The position numbers were made by a program, and so were the translations under genes. Of a stretch of DNA of 30,229 bases, positions 9,086 to 17,762 are shown piece by piece. The notes below the pieces were generated by a model, which did not search any database, was not told where the DNA came from, and worked only from the letters and a program-made list of their open reading frames with translations. Origin of the DNA: Chara braunii (taxonomy: Eukaryota; Streptophyta; Charophyceae; Charales; Characeae); contig BFEA01000061.1 in the NCBI GenBank assembly GCA_003427395.1, positions 2,983,487 to 3,013,715 of the forward strand, written 5' to 3'. Every line of letters starts with the position of its first letter. The stretch's first letter is position 1.

Positions 9086-9667
9086 CTACCTGAAGCCAGC
9101 AAGCTCTGAGCATGACCATCCGAGGTACATGACACGGAAGTTAACCATGGAGCAAAACTCCTCCCACAATGTAGGCAGCCCGTCCACTGAAAAGACTCCC
9201 CGTCTAAGGTAGGGATACTCGGTGGGCTCAGTCAGTGCCTCAATGTCGATCACTACTGGAGAAATATACCTCTTTGCCAAACCGATCATATCCAGCCAAC
9301 TTGAGTCATCTGTAGGGAGAGAAGGAACATGAGGCCTGTGATAGTCAGTATAAAGCTTTGGGCCAACGCTGCGGATCAGCGTTATGCCGCCCTCATCGAG
9401 CTCCCTCTCTCTCTGCTCGAGGTACTTGGTGGCTGTGATCCAGACCAGATCGAAATACTCATGAGCCTCCTTGCCCTTCTTCAGGTATGGCCTAAAGTCA
9501 TGGATAGTACCATCAGCAAAGCTGGTCAGGACAACGAAGATCAACAGATCTCCTTGTTTGAAAACAATGGCTTCAACATACTGATAGCGAAAAGCCTCTT
9601 TGCATGAGATCCGATTGAGACTGGTCAACACTGACTCACTGACCAGCGTAGACTGGACTGTGCTCAT
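9086..9667 (-). CDS. Hypothetical protein segment, 193 residues, possibly one exon
   Basis: I do not recognise a family. The 193-residue frame has balanced globular composition, with alternating hydrophobic strands (AIVFKQGDLLIFVVLTSF) and acidic/aromatic stretches (EAHEYFDLVWI), unlike the low-complexity frames around it, so it is probably coding or recently was. It could be an exon: upstream on the minus strand TTGCGCTGGCAG|GG just before the ATG resembles a 3' splice site, and the stop overlaps CAG|GTAGCT, which resembles a 5' splice site. No signal peptide or membrane helix stands out. The 14-bp minisatellite lies directly upstream, and two related small frames lie further upstream on the same strand, suggesting a shared transcript or a duplicated locus. 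It may alternatively be cargo of a mobile element. Confidence 0.5.
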   Translation of the reverse strand: MSTVQSTLVSESVLTSLNRISCKEAFRYQYVEAIVFKQGDLLIFVVLTSFADGTIHDFRPYLKKGKEAHEYFDLVWITATKYLEQRERELDEGGITLIRSVGPKLYTDYHRPHVPSLPTDDSSWLDMIGLAKRYISPVVIDIEALTEPTEYPYLRRGVFSVDGLPTLWEEFCSMVNFRVMYLGWSCSELAGFR

Positions 9668-9728
9668 AGGTAGCCCTGCCAGCGCAAGACCGACTAGGTG
9701 ATCACTGAGAACTGATTACCGGACTGAT

Positions 9729-9915
9729 TGTTGAACACTGATTGCTGAAAACTAATTGCTGAAAACTGAATGCTGAAAACTGTATGCTGAAAACTGAATG
9801 TTGAAAACTGTACGTTGAAAACTGAATGCTGAAAACTATATGCTGAAAACTGAATGGTGAAAATTGTATGCTGAAAACTGAATGTTGGAAACTGAATGCT
9901 GAAAACTGAATGTTG
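9729..9915. repeat. 14-bp minisatellite, about 13 units
   Basis: Units of CTGAAAACTGAATG with variants (GTATG, CTATATG, TTGAAAACTG). It keeps one minus-strand frame open with a 14-residue period rich in Ser, Phe, Gln and Val (e.g. SFQHSVF), which is the arithmetic consequence of a 14-bp unit. It sits between two minus-strand coding segments, so an intron or intergenic position is likely. Confidence 0.9.
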
Positions 9916-10072
9916 TTGTTTGAGTCTTAATGATCTGCAGAAAAGATACCGGCCTGTTTTGTTTTTAGCTCTTGTCAAACTGTTGTTTTGAGGTCTAGCT
10001 CAGTTCTCTACAATCTGCCTGCGTCAGACACACACTCATCTCTTTTCTCGTGAAGTAGGTGATTAACTTGTC

Positions 10073-10342
10073 TCACTGAAAATCCCGGACAGCCTTTCTT
10101 GCTTCCTCTACAGTGCCGACTGAGGAAATAGTAGCGCACACCTTACCGTTTTTGTCATATAAATAATAAGTGTATTCAATCCGGGTGTGGTCCTTTACCA
10201 GCGTCAAAGCATGCTCAATCATCATGATTGTCTGCTGATTGTATTCTTCAACGGCACTCTCTCTCCAGTCCTCTGCTACGTCCTGACGCAGCGAACATGT
10301 CACCCTTATAATGTCACTGTCCCCCATTCTCTGCACAACTCT
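10073..10342 (-). CDS. Hypothetical small protein or exon, module family, about 88 residues
   Basis: No known family recognised. The frame opens after a TAG at 10343-10345. Its first part reads VVQRMGDSDIIRVT and its second part IEYTYYLYDKNGK followed by TISSVGTVEEARKAV. Both halves resemble the frame at 11011-11220 (VVQRIGDKKYVEYVTYFRNKSGK, then a Ser-rich turn and an E-rich helix), so it holds one clear and one partial copy of a roughly 45-residue module: strand, Asn/Asp-Lys-x-Gly-Lys turn, strand, helix. An internal ATG (10325-10327) is the first Met; otherwise the segment may begin at a splice acceptor such as GTTGTGCAG. The terminal CAG-TGA could also be an exon end. Confidence 0.45.
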   Translation of the reverse strand, partial: RVVQRMGDSDIIRVTCSLRQDVAEDWRESAVEEYNQQTIMMIEHALTLVKDHTRIEYTYYLYDKNGKVCATISSVGTVEEARKAVRDFQ

Positions 10343-11010
10343 ACTGCATTAACTTCCATGCCACGGGTCAGCACTCTGAGAGGAGTAGGGACCGATGGTC
10401 GGAGGTCTTGAGAAAAGAGTGTTGCGCATATTACAGGAAGGAACTTAAGACAAATGGTTCAAACGCTGCTCCCTTGTGATGGCTCTATTGATGACTTCAA
10501 GTGAGGTTTCACTGATGAGGAAGGGTTTTTTTTTTTGTGTACGTGTGTTATGTCTCAATCACTCTCAATTCTTGTACGGCCAGGCCATATGCTTCGATTG
10601 GCTCCCGCAGATTCTGCTGCCGAAGCTCAGCTGCACTGGCCCTGATCTACCTGTTGTTTTGGCTGCTGATCCAATCACTGTCTAAGCACCACTTGGTTTC
10701 TAAACGACTGTTGCTGCCAAGATTACTATCCTGAAATGTTGTTTTGATTGTGGATAGGGTTGTTGGCTTGCTTGAGGTTCCGGTTGAAAATCTGACTGTC
10801 AGTCTAGTTACTGATTTGTGGCTGACAGATTATTGGTTTAATTGCAGTCGCAAGTTGTTGACATGGGACTACATACTGTTGAGTATTGGTCTGAGTATCC
10901 GTTGAACGTAAACCGAGTTCTGAAAACCGACTCGCCGTTTTCTGTATGTAAATTCGGATTCGGAGAACAGTTTCCTTGATCAAGGAATCTGATTACCGTC
11001 CGGACACTGA

Positions 11011-11220
11011 TCAGGAAAACTGATAAACTACTCGAGCTCGCTCGAGCTCCGCAATGACCTGCTCGAGGGACTCTAGTGACGAGCCTGTGCTATGCAACTT
11101 CCCGCTTTTGTTACGAAAATAGGTCACATATTCAACATACTTCTTATCTCCAATCCTCTGAACTACGGTCTCTCGTAGGATCACTTTCTGAAGTTTCATA
11201 CACTCTATAGCTTCAGCCTC
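11011..11220 (-). CDS. Hypothetical small protein or exon, same module family
   Basis: A short frame of 62 residues from the ATG at 11197-11199, open further upstream for 7 codons. It contains VVQRIGD, EYVTYFRNKSGK, a Ser-rich turn (STGSSLESLE) and an acidic helix (QVIAELERA). These match, in order, elements of the frame at 10073-10342, and their spacing suggests common descent by local duplication. Flanking DNA is also shared: CTGATTACCG with GGACACTGAT/GAAAACTGAT occurs at 10990-11025 and at 9711-9760. No function can be assigned. The predicted fold is a beta-hairpin followed by a helix. An exon of a larger minus-strand gene is as likely as a separate gene. Confidence 0.4.
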   Translation of the reverse strand, partial: EAEAIECMKLQKVILRETVVQRIGDKKYVEYVTYFRNKSGKLHSTGSSLESLEQVIAELERARVVYQFS

Positions 11221-14201
11221 TCAATTCTCAGATTTGTCTTTAATAATTTCACTCTTAACCACCAGGATCTCTTCGTCTTTCATTGGTGCCACCTCTGATT
11301 CCTAAGACAAACCTTAGTTATTGAGGCAAAGCCGGTTGGTAACTCCAAACAGCCCTTATAGCCTACTGAGAAACTCAACTCACAGGGCTCCAATCTTAGA
11401 GCCGCCACTTCCAGCTGACTGAAGAGAAACCCTCAAGTGTGTTGAGTCATCGCCTCTACAACCAGCTTTGAAATTGCTTTCATGGGCATAGACGAGTGTT
11501 GCTCGCGCCACTGGGTTGCTTTCAGAAGACCCGAGATATTTTGCTCAGAATTAAACAGTCATAAATCATTAACCGATAAGGCCGAATGAAAATGGGCTTT
11601 CTGTCAGAAAATAGCCGACTATTGAAAATAGACTTATTGTCGTGACCAACAATAGAGTCTGTTGTTTGGAAACTTAAGTAGAAGCATCAAAAGAGAGAAA
11701 GATCCTTGCAATTTTTCTGGTCTCGATTGTACTGCGCTCAGAGTTATAGGCCCCGGTACTCAAGCATGGGTTCTGATACTCGAGCATGGGTTAACGTGAT
11801 CCGACCCTCGACCTAAGGGCAAAACTCTGAACTCAAAACGAACCTGAGCACAGATTGGCAGACCACTTTGCGTTGTTCGTTTGCCCTGTTCCGCCAGTCC
11901 AAGCGCTACTGGGCATCATCAGTTCAACCATTCATACACTGCCTCAAAACTAAAGTTCAGTACAGCCCTAATGCTCAGACTGTCATCAGCTGCACAGCAA
12001 TCAGCTGAAGTTTGAGTCTCCTGAAACGCGCTCAAGGGGTAAATGAAAGAGAACGAGTGCGTGCAACCCCTCCTTGCATCCTAATTAAATCCCCGTCGAC
12101 TATACCGGAGCACTCAAATTACTTCCCATTAAGTTGATACTCACCACTTTCCAGGCAAGATAGACGCTTAATCGCCGCCAAGCGAGAGTTTAGCTAGGAT
12201 GTAGAGAATTCGTCTCGGTACTAACTTTTTTTTCCCCATCCCATCAAGAGTTAAAAAGTGGAGCACAGCCAATGGAAGACGTTCTTACTCTCCCCCTTTC
12301 AATCGTACAAGCCCGCTCGACGAGCCCAGAAGAAAACCCGCATAATCAATCTAGTGACTACTAGCAATCATCAAACTCGCAAAATATCCAACATATTCAC
12401 GCAGGCATTCACGAATTTTCACAGTCCCACACCCGATTTATCTCAGAACACAATCAAATTCTTACCACTACAGGCAATCATTCAATCGGGTGTGCATAAG
12501 CGAGCCAGCTCAGCCACGCTCCTATGCAGTCGCACGAAGCAACAGCCCGGAGCAGCCACGCGATATAGTCATATAACATTGTCACACAACGCAATTGCAT
12601 GAAGCGAATATACAGTGCATTCGCTCTACGTTGTCACTCACAAAAGGGAACACATCCAATCAGCAGGCGTGGTGTCTTGCCAAATGCCAAGAATATCCAA
12701 CACCTTCTAACAACTTGTACGCTGGATATTGGATTTTTTCCTCAACCAACAGGTTCCGGATTGATGCTATAAGTCGGGGCTACTCCCCTGTTCCCCCGCT
12801 TTCATGATCTGCTGAGGCTTAACCCCTGTCGAGACGTAGCATAATTGGATGATGATCGATCAACCATTCTAATTATCCGGAAGAAAAGAGAAAAACCGAG
12901 ATTATCGAAAACAAAAGGGGTTATTTTGAGAAAGTCAGAACCTTATCTGAGATCTCGGATAAGGCTACTACGAAGGAAATGTCATGTGAGGCAGGAGGAG
13001 CTGTTGATCGTCAGAGCTGGTGCACCGACCAGTTAGCAAAGTCTTCGAAGGGGTAAGAAACCCCTTATTAACATATAGAATTTGACAGCAGCCAGTGAGG
13101 ATGAGTATGATTGTCCTGTCTCAGCGACATCAGGGGAGGGGACTGTCTGTGGGGGACATGCCGACACAAGTTTTTCCCGGTCGTTCTTAAACTATCCAGA
13201 TGTGACTACTCTAAACTCTAAGAGGACAAAGTTCCCACTGCTCCATGTGAGAGTTCTGACTTCCCCTGTATTCCACAAACGCGTAGCTTTCATTGTCATC
13301 TCTTCTCTTGAAACCGCCCCCCTTCTTCAAACAGACTCCCTATCTCACCCACATCTCTTCTGCACTTTCCACCAGAAGAAGAAGACTCACGCACCACGCT
13401 AGCGTACCTGTAACCATTGATGTTAACCACCTTGCTCTTCTGTTGGCCTCCCCCCCCCACTCTAGTTCTGCCATGAATAACCCACGTGCTTGCGCGGGTC
13501 TTGATCGCTCCTCTCACATGCTTGCACTATTTTTTAACTTGGCGAGTGAGTGAGAGACACTCCGAAACAGCTCAGCCTGGCGAAATGCGCAGAAAGCAGA
13601 GAAGAAAATTGCAGAGACAGAACTTCCGCTAAATAAAACTTCGTCGCGCCTCACACTGGACGCCTTGAGCACGCTAGGAGGTAGCAGTGTGCGTTAACCA
13701 TATCTGGCAAAATCAAGCACTCTCTTCTTGATCAGTCACACGCATTCCTTCTTTCTCCTACATCCGTGACGGCGGGCCCAGGGCGTTACGGGAGAGAGAG
13801 AAGGCCACAGTGCCCGCAGAATTGAGGACCAATGTTGACATCAACCAACTTTCTCTCTCGAGTGACCCCATGTGTTGACCTTTTCTCCCTGTCCTGCGAC
13901 CTTGTCGCGTGTCTCTCGTGCAACTGCGTAACCCCCCCCCGCACTCTCTCTTCGTTTTTCAAAACAGCACGTGTTGACCCCCTGATCGTGCCAGCAGGTG
14001 GTTCTTTGAAAACCTGCCCTTGTCGAACTTGTCCCCGTCTCTTCGTGGTTGACTCCCTCGTTATGCACCTCCGCGTGACGTAGCGCAAGCTTGCGCAAAA
14101 AAAAGGTTGACGTCAATCGCCCTCAGCAAACTCGTCTCGTTCCTGCTCACTCACCCTGCGTCAAGCCGCGCCTACGTATCTCTCTCTCTCTTCCCCCAGG
14201 C
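11221..14201. other. Long stretch without a recognisable gene
   Basis: No motif-bearing frame on either strand. It contains a 24-nt inverted repeat at 12941-12964 (CCTTATC..GATAAGG around GAGATCTC), short poly-C runs near 13451 and 13931, and several GTTGAC(G/A)TCAA-type words near 13833, 13973 and 14106. If the flanking minus-strand segments are exons of one gene, this is intronic. Confidence 0.35.
12941..12964. repeat. 24-nt near-perfect palindrome
   Basis: CCTTATCTGAGA pairs with TCTCGGATAAGG, with a single T-G wobble. Confidence 0.75.
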
Positions 14202-14660
14202 TCAATCCCGTCTATTACTCGCCTCCACGCTCGATGGTCCAGCCTCAGTTGGTCTTGCTCTGCCCCGGGCTGAACTGGCCTCAGGTCCGTCCTCTACAGA
14301 CTCAGCTGGCGGGTGCTCTCTCCTCCACTGCTCCAGCCCGTGCCAAGACTGAGTCAGGTCCTCGCTATCTTCGGACTCCGCCTCTGAGTCCCGATCCAGT
14401 TCTTGTTGCTCTCTCTCTGTCGTACCCGTGGAGGTCTCCTCCTCATGGTAAGTGACCGTAACTCGTAATGCCGCGGTTACCCCATCTCGCCGGCACCTCC
14501 GCTCCGCCCTGCTTTGAGCCTCGGTGACCACACCCTGTATTTTCACATCCTCCCTCATCTCTTGTTCCTTCCCGCCGTAGACATCGATTCTCAGTCTAGC
14601 CTCCCCCTCACTCTTGTTGTAAGTCAGACAGACATCCACCGCAACACCCTCTTCACGCAT
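14202..14660 (-). CDS. Hypothetical acidic protein segment, 152 residues
   Basis: No family recognised. Two strand-rich stretches stand out at the N-terminus: VAVDVCLTYNKSEGEARLRI and, after a charged helix, RRCRRDGVTAALRVTVTY. Their layout (strand, N-K-x-x-G turn, strand, acidic helix, then R-x-G....RVT) resembles the module in the frames at 10073-10342 and 11011-11220, but the match is weak. The second half is low-complexity and acidic (EEETSTGTTEREQQ, SEAESEDSEDL) and then Pro/Ala/Ser-rich. The ATG at 14658-14660 is the only good start. It is distinct in composition from the non-coding DNA to its right. It may be an upstream exon of the same minus-strand locus or an unrelated element protein. 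Confidence 0.4.
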   Translation of the reverse strand: MREEGVAVDVCLTYNKSEGEARLRIDVYGGKEQEMREDVKIQGVVTEAQSRAERRCRRDGVTAALRVTVTYHEEETSTGTTEREQQELDRDSEAESEDSEDLTQSWHGLEQWRREHPPAESVEDGPEASSARGRARPTEAGPSSVEASNRRD

Positions 14661-15232
14661 AGGTGCCTAGCTCCAGTAAAACCTCAGGTGCCTTGGCCTA
14701 TAGCCAAAAAGGCCATTGCTACGCAACATAGTCGCCATTCAATTAGACACCGCTCAAAACTCAATACTCGGGTACACAAACTACCCACCGCTTACTCAGA
14801 CCAGCAGCGCCAACACAGCAGAAAAGGCCTCGCTGCCAAAGACTCGCTAACCTTACCTCTTTATAGGCTCACCCCTCGCTATGAAAAACTGAATAATTCA
14901 AAAACCGGAAACTCAACAATCGAGAGATGGTTTGAAATCACTATTTTATTGTCAAGTCACTGATTATCATGACGTGGCCACTGCCCAAAAAGAAAACTAG
15001 AGTCCCATAACGGAATACTGACAAACTTTTTCCTTCCCTCAAAACGCGCACGTCAGCCTATACCCGACGGGTACCCGTGTCCGATGGCAAGGAGGGGGCT
15101 TATGACCCTCCACGGGGGGGGTGATAGGCTCCCTACCAATGCGGCCGCGGGTCGCCCCTCTTTTGAGGTCCTGCAATGCGGCACTCTGTCGAACAAGCTC
15201 AGAGCAAACAATATACGAGGGGTCGGCCCACT

Positions 15233-15960
15233 TAGGCCGCACAAAATAGCTCAAGCCCGAATTTCCAACCGTTGGCTTTCCTGTGAAGTGACAGGCTAAG
15301 GACAAACCGAATCGGACAATCGAGAAGAAAGAAAACTAAGTAACAATAGAGAAAAGGAAAAGATGGCGTTTCAAAATTCCGCCGCGCAACAGCCTCGCCC
15401 GAACGGCGATACGAGCCCACACACAAATCTAAAGCCCGACTTCCAATCTTTTCCCTTCCTTTTCTCCCTTTTCTTATTTTTCTCCTTTCAGTCCTCTCTG
15501 TATCTGCCCCCTTAACCTGGCCACCGGGGTCTCACCGCGAGGTTCGGACGAACAGGTCTTGTACAGGCGATATACAAGGGTTCAGTAAAACCCAGACCAT
15601 AAGACCGCAGTTACGGTCCGAAAACCCGAATCGGCGGCCCTTTCCCTACGAAGTGACAGATCGACAGGCGGAAAACCGAAAATAGGAAATTTTAGTAATA
15701 ATAACAACAACAAAAAAATAATAATAATGATGACGGCATTTCAAAATTGGAAAGGAAAACATAGCATCACAGCGACCTGAGGCCACCAGATTTCCCCACA
15801 CAAAAGAAAACGAGTCTAAATTTGACGCTTTATTTTTCTTTTTCTCTTTTCCTTCCTCGACAGCGACTTCTACCCCTTGCACCTAACCCATAACTTGGCA
15901 ACAGGGCACTCGGCGCGCAGTAGAAAAGACTGCGCCAACCTATTCACCTTTGCGTCCCAG
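15233..15960 (+). repeat. Diverged tandem duplication, about 365-bp unit
   Basis: Unit 1 is about 15233-15596 and unit 2 about 15597-15960. Shared landmarks in order: AGRCCGCA, AGCCCGAAT or ACCCGAAT, CGAAGTGACAG/TGAAGTGACAGG, GGC(G)TTTCAAAATT, CCCACACA, AATCTAAA/TCTAAATTTGACGC, a TTTTCTCTTTTCCTTCC pyrimidine tract, and CCTAACCC/CTTAACCTGG with GGCAACAGGG/GGCCACCGGGG and a CGCG end. Unit 2 has a (TAA/TAATAACAA) microsatellite expansion at 15691-15731. No shared coding frame. Confidence 0.6.
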
Positions 15961-16170
15961 GGCAGACCCGGCGGTTACCACAGTTACAGGTCGGTTGTGC
16001 TCTGCTGTACAGCAGGGCGCCGAGCCTGTACCAAAGGAAGGTCATGTGGTGCACCCTTTTGTTAAGGCAGGTGCCAAGCAGGACCGGTCCACGTCATGGT
16101 GCAGCCCAGATACCAAGTGTCATAGTATTTTCGGGAGTAGTTACAGATCGCAGCACTAAAGCTAAGGGTG

Positions 16171-16192
16171 GTACCAAGTAGGGACTTGGTAC
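16171..16192. repeat. Hairpin, 9-bp perfect stem
   Basis: GTACCAAGT at 16171-16179 pairs with ACTTGGTAC at 16184-16192 around AGGG. Confidence 0.8.
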
Positions 16193-16236
16193 ACGGAGGA
16201 GGGTCGGGACACCGCGCCCTCCGACACCGTGACGAC

Positions 16237-16250
16237 CCCCTGATCAGGGG
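16237..16250. repeat. 14-bp perfect palindrome
   Basis: CCCCTGATCAGGGG. Second of three dyad symmetries within 220 bp; the third is CCAAGACC/GGTCTTGG at 16370-16390. Confidence 0.8.
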
Positions 16251-16429
16251 CTGCTCTACAGAGGTAAGGGTCTGCTAACACAGCACACCCTGGATCTGCA
16301 GTGCTGCTGCTAGGGGCTGATCAAGATCTCAACCCCCTCCCTCCTCCAGTTGGCTTGCTGCAGGGAAGGCCAAGACCCTCCTGGTCTTGGTATACCTTGT
16401 GCCCTTGGAGATACAAAGGGCTAGGTATC

Positions 16430-16830
16430 ATCCCTCTCTCTTCTCTTTCCCTACTAACCCACTTTCTCTACATTTTCTCTCTCCTCTTACTCACCCCCTC
16501 TACTTCTTCATCTTTTGCCTCACTCACTTCCTTCTAATCGCTCTCACCAGTCATACCCCTCTCCCCACCCCACCTTTTCTCCCACCACCTACTATTTTAC
16601 TCTATTTTATTCATTCATTTTATTTTCTTTCTCCTGTTTTCTCTTTGCTTCTTAATCCCTCCCCACCTTTCTCATCCCTTTCTCTCCCTTTCTCTCACCC
16701 TCCTCTCCCCTAACTACAACCCCATCACTTCCCCCATCTCCCCCTTCACTATTTTTCTCTCTCTCACCTACTTCTCCCCTTTCTCCTTCACTTTTCCATT
16801 CCCCTTTCCCCCAACTTCGAAATTTTCTGT
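16430..16830 (+). repeat. Pyrimidine-rich tract, about 400 bp
   Basis: Overwhelmingly C and T on the plus strand (runs such as CTCTCTTCTCTTTCCC) with few purines. It could form triplex (H-) DNA. It keeps two frames open with Leu/Pro/Ser/Phe content only; not coding. Confidence 0.8.
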
Positions 16831-17028
16831 TTTTCTTCTTTTTATCTTTCTTTAAATCTTTTGATTTATATTTACTCCTTTTTCAAAAAATTCAAATTAT
16901 CTCATTCCCCACCTTTTCTCATTTTCTGATTTATTTCATTTTCTTTTATATTTATTCTGAAAATTCGGATTTCTTTGCGGCACCCTTCAATCTAATTAGG
17001 AGTTACTCATCTTGCTTTCAGAACACAT

Positions 17029-17352
17029 TTTGACCCCGTGGGGGTAACGAAGTGTTGCCGAAATTTTCTCATTGTACTTAGCCTTTCTTCTTGACAGTGC
17101 ACTTCGACCCCATGGGGATAAGGAAATGCTGCTGAAATTTTTGAAAAATCAGACACTTCATTTCTCTTCACCTCCTCATCTACTTACTTATTTATTTATT
17201 CTTTATTTATCTCTTTATTATTTCTTTATTTATTTTTCGAAATTTTTAATTTGCAGCATTTTGAAACTTAGTGTGTTTATCTTGGTCTCTCCTTTCCCTT
17301 GGCACATTCTTGACCCCATGGGGGGTAGGGAAATGCTGTCGAAATTTTTAAA
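17029..17352 (+). repeat. Three copies of a GACCCCATGGGG-centred repeat
   Basis: Copies at about 17029-17067, 17104-17146 and 17310-17352 share CA(C)TT, then GACCCCRTGGGG, GTAA/ATAA/GTAG, GGAAATGCTG or CGAAGTGTTG, then YCGAAATTTTT. The palindromic CCCCATGGGG core is conserved in the last two. ATTTATTT-rich DNA follows the second and third copies. They lie upstream of gag and may belong to the element's leader. Confidence 0.75.
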
Positions 17353-17540
17353 AATATATATATTATTTATCTCTTCACATTTTATTTACTTATTTCTTTA
17401 ATTATTTTTATTATTTATTTATTTATTTTAATTTTTTTCTCAAAATTTCACTATTTATTTATTTTTCCTCCCGCCTCCCCCCCATGCTTGCTATTTTATT
17501 TTCTTGATTAGGTCACCGGTACCCTACCACTCAAACCCCG

Positions 17541-17582
17541 GTTAGGGTTTTCTTAGGGTTTTTCTAGGGTTTAGGGTTTTTC
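17541..17582 (+). repeat. Degenerate telomere-like TTTAGGG run
   Basis: Four AGGGTTT-type units (GTTAGGGTTT, CTTAGGGTTT, CTAGGGTTTAGGGTTT) in 42 bp, matching the plant telomere unit TTTAGGG in register only partly. Interstitial, with no long array. Confidence 0.6.
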
Positions 17583-17762
17583 CGAAGCCCCCCACTCCCC
17601 CTTTCCATTGGGGCACCCTGGACCCGAACCACCCTTCCCCCTTTGCGGGCGCCCGCGCTCGACCCACTAGCGCCGCCCGTCGCTTTCTACCGCGGACCCC
17701 CCCCGTACGCCCTCCGCTCATGTGGACCTCTGGCCCCCTCCAATCCGACCCGTCACCTCCCC

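Noticed and set aside
9729-9915. CRISPR-like array of regular repeats
   Set aside because: The 14-bp units are contiguous, with no spacers, and the sequence is eukaryotic.
9694-9978. 94-codon minus-strand frame with Phe/Gln/Ser repeats as a structural protein
   Set aside because: It is generated by the 14-bp minisatellite, and the unit variation does not respect codons.
16421-16435. AGGTATCATCCC as a possible second primer-binding site upstream of gag
   Set aside because: Only the GGTATCA core matches the initiator Met-type site and no LTR end (CA) precedes it.
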